Part shown: positions 6,739 to 9,447 of the stretch, one piece after another
Layout of the letters: the number at the start of each line of letters is the position of its first letter
Position numbering within the stretch: the first letter of the stretch is position 1
Source: Alphaproteobacteria bacterium
Lineage (GTDB): Bacteria > Pseudomonadota > Alphaproteobacteria > UBA6615
NCBI GenBank assembly: GCA_030831135.1
Contig: JAURLR010000370.1
Coordinates: 1 to 9,447 of the forward strand
Direction of reading: 5' to 3'
Length of the DNA stretch: 9,447 nucleotides
Translations under genes and position numbers: made by a program
Notes under the pieces: generated by a model
Told to the model about the DNA's origin: nothing
Database searches by the model: none
The model's input: the letters and a program-made list of their open reading frames with translations, nothing else

Positions 6739-7053
6739 GTGCAGACACGAAGCCGAATTCTCGATGATATCGCCCGCCTCACCAACGGTGCGGCCGGCGT
6801 GGCGAGCGGGATGCGTGACGAAATCGAATCCCTCGTCCAGCATCGTCTCGAACGCTTGCTCGAAAACCTCGATCTCGTCCGACGTGATGAGTTCGAAGCG
6901 GTCGAGGCGGTCGCAATCCGTGCCCGCGAGGCGCAGGAAGCTCTTGAGGCCCGTGTTGCCGCGCTGGAGAAAAAGCTGGCGACCGCGCGCAAGAAGCCTG
7001 CGACCAAGCCGGGCCCGAAGCCGAGCCCCAGTCCCATCACCGACAAGTCCTGA
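6739..7053 (+). CDS. ubiK: Ubiquinone biosynthesis accessory factor UbiK (BMFP/YqiC family)
   Basis: In E. coli UbiK is a small coiled-coil protein that helps the UbiJ-containing ubiquinone assembly complex work efficiently under aerobic conditions. This 104-residue protein has the family layout: an amphipathic N-terminal region (RILDDIARLTNGAAG), then EIESLVQHRLERLLENLDLVRRDEFEAVEAV (about 32-62) with the characteristic LDLVRRDEFE, and a heptad-like coiled coil (REAQEALEARVAALEKKL). A Lys/Pro-rich tail of about 25 residues follows. The start is GTG at 6739-6741, chosen because AAGGAG (6725-6730) lies 8 bases upstream and because the family begins at this point. Reading further upstream adds an Arg/Cys-rich stretch with no family character. 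It is divergent from hldD. Confidence is high for the family; the exact role in alphaproteobacteria is inferred from E. coli. Confidence 0.9.
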   Translation: MQTRSRILDDIARLTNGAAGVASGMRDEIESLVQHRLERLLENLDLVRRDEFEAVEAVAIRAREAQEALEARVAALEKKLATARKKPATKPGPKPSPSPITDKS

Positions 7054-7057
7054 GCGG

Positions 7058-7079
7058 GTCGGGGGCACAAGCCTCCGGC
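7058..7079 (+). terminator. Hairpin just after ubiK, weak terminator candidate
   Basis: Four bases after the ubiK stop, 7058-7066 pairs with 7071-7079 to make a 9-bp GC-rich stem, including two G-U pairs, closed by the loop ACAA. No T-run follows (the next bases are AATTGAAAAT), so it is not a classical intrinsic terminator. It may stabilise the 3' end or attenuate read-through. Confidence 0.3.
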
Positions 7080-7159
7080 AATTGAAAATCAGGGATGTCC
7101 ACAGCCGGGATGGTTGCGGCGCAGCGTGGCTTCGTGACAATCTACCTTCTGTAGTGGTT

Positions 7160-7205
7160 AAAGCCTGCTTTCATACAATATTTCGTATTTGTTTCAAGAT
7201 ATTGT
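7160..7205 (+). promoter_or_regulatory. Candidate promoter and operator region upstream of the YbjN-domain gene
   Basis: In the 198-base gap between ubiK and the ybjN-type gene there is an unusually AT-rich patch. It holds a -10-like TACAAT (7174-7179; 5 of 6) without a good -35, a 12-base near-palindrome AAAGC-CT-GCTTT (7160-7171), and an inverted repeat ACAATAT (7175-7181) / ATATTGT (7199-7205) separated by 17 bases. The left arm overlaps the -10. This is the arrangement expected if a dimeric regulator controls the promoter. An alternative TTGCGG...GACAAT pair lies further upstream, at about 7117-7144. No known regulator consensus was recognised. Confidence 0.3.
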
Positions 7206-7251
7206 GGGTCGGCGTGGTGAGAACCGGATGGCGCTCAGGAGGCCGACCCAA

Positions 7252-7752
7252 ATGGGCAATTTGTCCCAATCCATCTTCGATCAAACGATGCACCCGCTCG
7301 ATCTTGTCGAGGAAACCGTTGCGCTGCGCGATTGGCCCCTCGAACGTACGGCACGCGATGAACTGATCGCTGAGGCGGGTGGGCGCTGGTGCGATTACCA
7401 CGCGATCTTCAACTGGATTGAAGAAATCGGCGCTTTGCAGATCACATGTGCCTTTGATGTGCGGACCCCGCCCGAACGGCGTGCTTCGGTCCATGAATTG
7501 CTGGCGGTGCTGAATGAGCGGCTGGGGATCGGGCATTTTGATGTGGGCACCAATGACGGACTTCCAGCCTATCGCCATGCGCTTCTTCTGCGGGGCGGCG
7601 CGTTGTCGGCCGAACAGGTCGAAGACATGATTGATATCGCCCTGCATGAACTCGACCGCTTCTATCCGGCCTTTCAATATGTTGTCTGGGGCAACCAGAG
7701 CGCCCAGTCTGCCGTGAGTTCGATTGTCTTCGAAACTGTTGGCGAAGCCTGA
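7252..7752 (+). CDS. YbjN domain-containing protein
   Basis: The 166-residue protein resembles the YbjN/bacterial sensory transduction regulator family (PF10722), whose fold is like type III secretion chaperones. Its molecular function in alphaproteobacteria is not established. Visible landmarks are the N-terminal HPLDLVEETVALRDWPLERTARDEL, then GGRWCDYHAIFNWIEEIGALQITCAFD, the block LLAVLNERLGIGHFDVG, and the C-terminal LHELDRFYPAFQYVVWGN. This alternates helices and strands as in the family. The start is ATG 7252-7254, with a near-perfect AGGAGG (7237-7242) 9 bases upstream; the ATG at 7228 would put that site inside the gene. It is followed closely by proC, possibly overlapping, so the two are probably co-transcribed. 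No signal peptide or membrane segment is present, so it is probably cytoplasmic. Confidence 0.87.
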   Translation: MGNLSQSIFDQTMHPLDLVEETVALRDWPLERTARDELIAEAGGRWCDYHAIFNWIEEIGALQITCAFDVRTPPERRASVHELLAVLNERLGIGHFDVGTNDGLPAYRHALLLRGGALSAEQVEDMIDIALHELDRFYPAFQYVVWGNQSAQSAVSSIVFETVGEA

Positions 7753-7762
7753 ACCAGACCGG

Positions 7763-8581
7763 GTGGCAAACGAATTGGCCAAATCTCGATCCATACTCCT
7801 TGTCGGTTGCGGCAAAATGGGCAGCGCCCTCATGGCGGGCTGGATTGATCGCGGAACCGCGCCAGGCGATATCTTTGTGGTCGATCCGGCCGCACCCGCA
7901 CTGCCGCAAGGTGTGACGAGCGGCGCTTCGATTGACGACCTGCCACGGGATTTCCGGCCCGCTGTCGTGGTTCTGGCCGTCAAACCCCAGGTGATGGACA
8001 CGGTGGTGCCCCCCTATGCCAGTCTGGTGGGAGCCGAGACGGTCTTTCTGTCGATTGCTGCCGGGCGAAATGTGAAGTCCTTCGAACACCTTCTCGGAAG
8101 TGGTGCCGCGATTGTTCGGGCAATGCCGAACACGCCTGCCGCTGTGGGGCGCGGGATCACGGTTCTGTTTGCCAATGGGCATGTCAGTGATGTGCAGCGG
8201 GAAACCTGCCAGACGCTGCTTTCGGCGGTCGGCGAGGTGGCCTGGATCGAGGATGAGGGGCTGATGGATGCAGTGACCGGTGTATCGGGCAGCGGACCGG
8301 CCTATGTTTTCCATCTTGTCGAAGCCATGGCCGAGGCCGGTGTCACGGCGGGATTGCCGCCCGAACTCGCCATGTCTCTGGCCCGGCAAACCGTGGCGGG
8401 GAGCGGCGAACTTCTTGCGCAAAGCGCCGAGACGGCGTCGACGCTGCGGGAGAATGTCACCAGTCCCGGTGGCACAACAGCTGCTGCGCTGGATGTTCTG
8501 ATGGCGGAAGACGGACTTGCACGCCTCATGACGACGGCCATCCTTCGTGCCACGGCACGTTCGCGCGAACTTGCCGGATAG
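7763..8581 (+). CDS. proC: Pyrroline-5-carboxylate reductase
   Basis: ProC catalyses the last step of proline synthesis, reducing 1-pyrroline-5-carboxylate with NAD(P)H. Numbered from the chosen start, the 272-residue protein shows the Rossmann motif LLVGCGKMGSA (12-22), AVKPQ (73-77), VRAMPNTPA (118-126), the catalytic-region signature TGVSGSGPAYVF (172-183) and TSPGGTT (233-239). The length matches E. coli ProC (269). No ATG is available before the Rossmann motif, so the start must be non-ATG. GTG at 7763-7765, 10 bases after the ybjN-type stop, gives the family's length. TTG codons at 7724, 7739 and 7775 are alternatives; the first two would overlap the upstream gene. No clear Shine-Dalgarno was seen, so translational coupling is likely. 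Function is secure; the exact N-terminus is not. Confidence 0.95.
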   Translation: MANELAKSRSILLVGCGKMGSALMAGWIDRGTAPGDIFVVDPAAPALPQGVTSGASIDDLPRDFRPAVVVLAVKPQVMDTVVPPYASLVGAETVFLSIAAGRNVKSFEHLLGSGAAIVRAMPNTPAAVGRGITVLFANGHVSDVQRETCQTLLSAVGEVAWIEDEGLMDAVTGVSGSGPAYVFHLVEAMAEAGVTAGLPPELAMSLARQTVAGSGELLAQSAETASTLRENVTSPGGTTAAALDVLMAEDGLARLMTTAILRATARSRELAG

Positions 8582-8619
8582 GCTGTCCCGGCGCTGCATT
8601 TGCGCTACATTCCTCTCCG

Positions 8620-9234
8620 ATGACTGATCCGCAGACCGATATTGTCCTTCAACTGACAGACGCCATGCTTGCGCATGTCGACGCCCATGACTGGCGTGGT
8701 CTCACCATGGTCGATGTGGCGGAACGCGCCGGTGTGACGACCGCCGAGGCCTATGCCGTTTGCCCCGGGCGCGCCCAGCTTCTCGACCTGTTTGCGCGCC
8801 GGATGGATCTGGCAAGCGTCGCGGAGGTCGGCGACGTGCCCGCAGATCCGGACGCCAGATACGACCAGTTTCTGGATATCCTGATGATGCGTTTTGAAGC
8901 GCTTCAGCCGTACCGGCAGAGCGTGGCAAAAATCCTTCGGGATGTCCCGCGCGAGCCGCAGACGATGATCGCCATTCTGCCCCAGAGCCAGCGGAGCTTT
9001 GCCTTCCTCGCCGGGCGGGCTGGATTTCCCCATGATGGCCTGCGCGGGCGGGTGCTCGCCAAGGCGCTGTCGGCTGTCTGGTTGTCCAGCCAGCGTGTCT
9101 GGTTGCGCGATGAAAGCCCGGATCTGGGTGAAACCATGCGCGCGCTCGACCGTAATTTGCGCCGCGCGCTGGAGACGCTCGAACCTGTCCTGGGGCCGGA
9201 CAACCGCCCCTCGGGTGGTGCTGCAAAGGACTGA
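8620..9234 (+). CDS. TetR-fold protein, probable TetR/AcrR-type regulator (COQ9-like possibility)
   Basis: The 204-residue protein has an N-terminal helix-turn-helix of TetR type: [31 protein letters not shown] (28-58), in which [14 protein letters not shown] and [10 protein letters not shown] occupy the places of the family's recognition helix and helix 4. The rest is helical. The C-terminal part, [37 protein letters not shown] (147-183), recalls the W-x-x-D-E-S-x-D region shared by many alphaproteobacterial TetR-like proteins and by COQ9, the TetR-fold ubiquinone factor. The ligand and target are unknown. The ATG at 8620-8622 lies 38 bases after proC, with only a poor Shine-Dalgarno. It runs directly into csaA. 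A DNA-binding regulator is the default reading; a non-DNA-binding COQ9-like role is a weaker alternative. Confidence 0.75.
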   Translation: MTDPQTDIVLQLTDAMLAHVDAHDWRGLTMVDVAERAGVTTAEAYAVCPGRAQLLDLFARRMDLASVAEVGDVPADPDARYDQFLDILMMRFEALQPYRQSVAKILRDVPREPQTMIAILPQSQRSFAFLAGRAGFPHDGLRGRVLAKALSAVWLSSQRVWLRDESPDLGETMRALDRNLRRALETLEPVLGPDNRPSGGAAKD

Positions 9235-9238
9235 TCCG

Positions 9239-9447
9239 TTGGAGATTTCATTCGAGGACTTTGCCAAGGTGGATGTTCGGGTCGGGACGGTTGTCGATGC
9301 TCAGCCATTTCCCGGGGCGCGTCATCCGGCGATCAAGCTCTGGGTCGATCTCGGTCCGGAGATCGGGATACGGAAAACATCAGCGCAGCTGACGGTCCAC
9401 TATACCCCCGAACAGCTCATGGGCCGGCAGGTGGCGGCGGTCGTGAA
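9239..9447 (+). CDS. csaA: tRNA-binding domain protein CsaA, N-terminal part (cut by window edge)
   Basis: CsaA is a small homodimeric OB-fold protein with a tRNA-binding domain, reported in Bacillus as a secretion-related chaperone. About 69 codons are visible. They carry the family pattern [17 protein letters not shown] at the N-terminus, then [30 protein letters not shown] and GRQVAAVV. The family is about 110 residues long, so over half is present. The start is taken as TTG 9239-9241 because AAAGGA (9225-9230) lies 8 bases upstream and the family starts here. An in-frame GTG at 9218 would overlap the TetR-type gene. It follows that gene by 4 bases, suggesting co-transcription. Identification is firm; the start is less so. 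Confidence 0.92.
   Translation, partial: MEISFEDFAKVDVRVGTVVDAQPFPGARHPAIKLWVDLGPEIGIRKTSAQLTVHYTPEQLMGRQVAAVV

Noticed and set aside
6620..6748. N-terminal extension of hldD by 43 codons
   Set aside because: The extension precedes the Rossmann strand, which should be at the N-terminus, and the good Shine-Dalgarno AAGGGAG fits the ATG at 6619.
7442..8599. Minus-strand open frame of 385 codons opposite the ybjN-type gene and proC
   Set aside because: It spans two real genes and is rich in Arg, His and Gly with no domain pattern.
1..9447. Mobile element, phage, toxin-antitoxin, CRISPR or defence system
   Set aside because: All genes fit chromosomal housekeeping families in a familiar alphaproteobacterial order. 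No transposase, integrase, repeat array or toxin-like gene pair was seen.

Overview
This window carries chromosomal housekeeping genes of an alphaproteobacterium. The evidence is the protein families themselves and their order: lgt, a COG1565/NDUFAF7-type methyltransferase, pgeF, a lipoprotein, prs, a long CTC-type L25 and pth run one way, and ubiK, a ybjN-domain gene and proC run the other. The DNA is GC-rich by eye. A Caulobacterales/Maricaulales-like source is possible, but I cannot fix it from sequence alone. I see no insertion sequence, integrase, tRNA, rRNA or CRISPR array, and no gap between genes exceeds 200 bases.

Left block, minus strand, read from about 6620 down to 1: hldD (LPS heptose epimerase), lgt (lipoprotein diacylglyceryl transferase), a class I SAM methyltransferase related to the complex I assembly factor NDUFAF7, pgeF (peptidoglycan editing), a 21-codon hydrophobic small ORF, and a lipoprotein built from two copies of one domain. 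These genes are separated by 1 to 11 bases or overlap, so they look like one transcript driven from the 119-base divergent gap at 6620-6738. A 161-base gap with a candidate promoter precedes prs (PRPP synthetase), then rplY (ribosomal protein L25 with a strongly acidic tail), then the first 24 codons of pth (peptidyl-tRNA hydrolase), cut by the window edge.

Right block, plus strand, 6739 to the end: ubiK (ubiquinone biosynthesis accessory factor), a 198-base gap with a hairpin and an AT-rich inverted repeat, a YbjN-domain protein, proC (proline synthesis), a TetR-fold protein, and the start of csaA (tRNA-binding-domain chaperone), cut by the right edge.

The left block groups envelope functions (LPS core, lipoprotein lipidation, peptidoglycan quality control, an uncharacterised lipoprotein) and then nucleotide and translation functions. 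UbiK and the NDUFAF7-like methyltransferase both bear on the respiratory chain. I found no convincing new multi-gene system. The points most worth a second look are the internally duplicated lipoprotein, the tiny hydrophobic ORF wedged between pgeF and it, and the inverted repeat upstream of the ybjN-type gene. Several starts are non-ATG (GTG or TTG), and those calls decide the N-termini.
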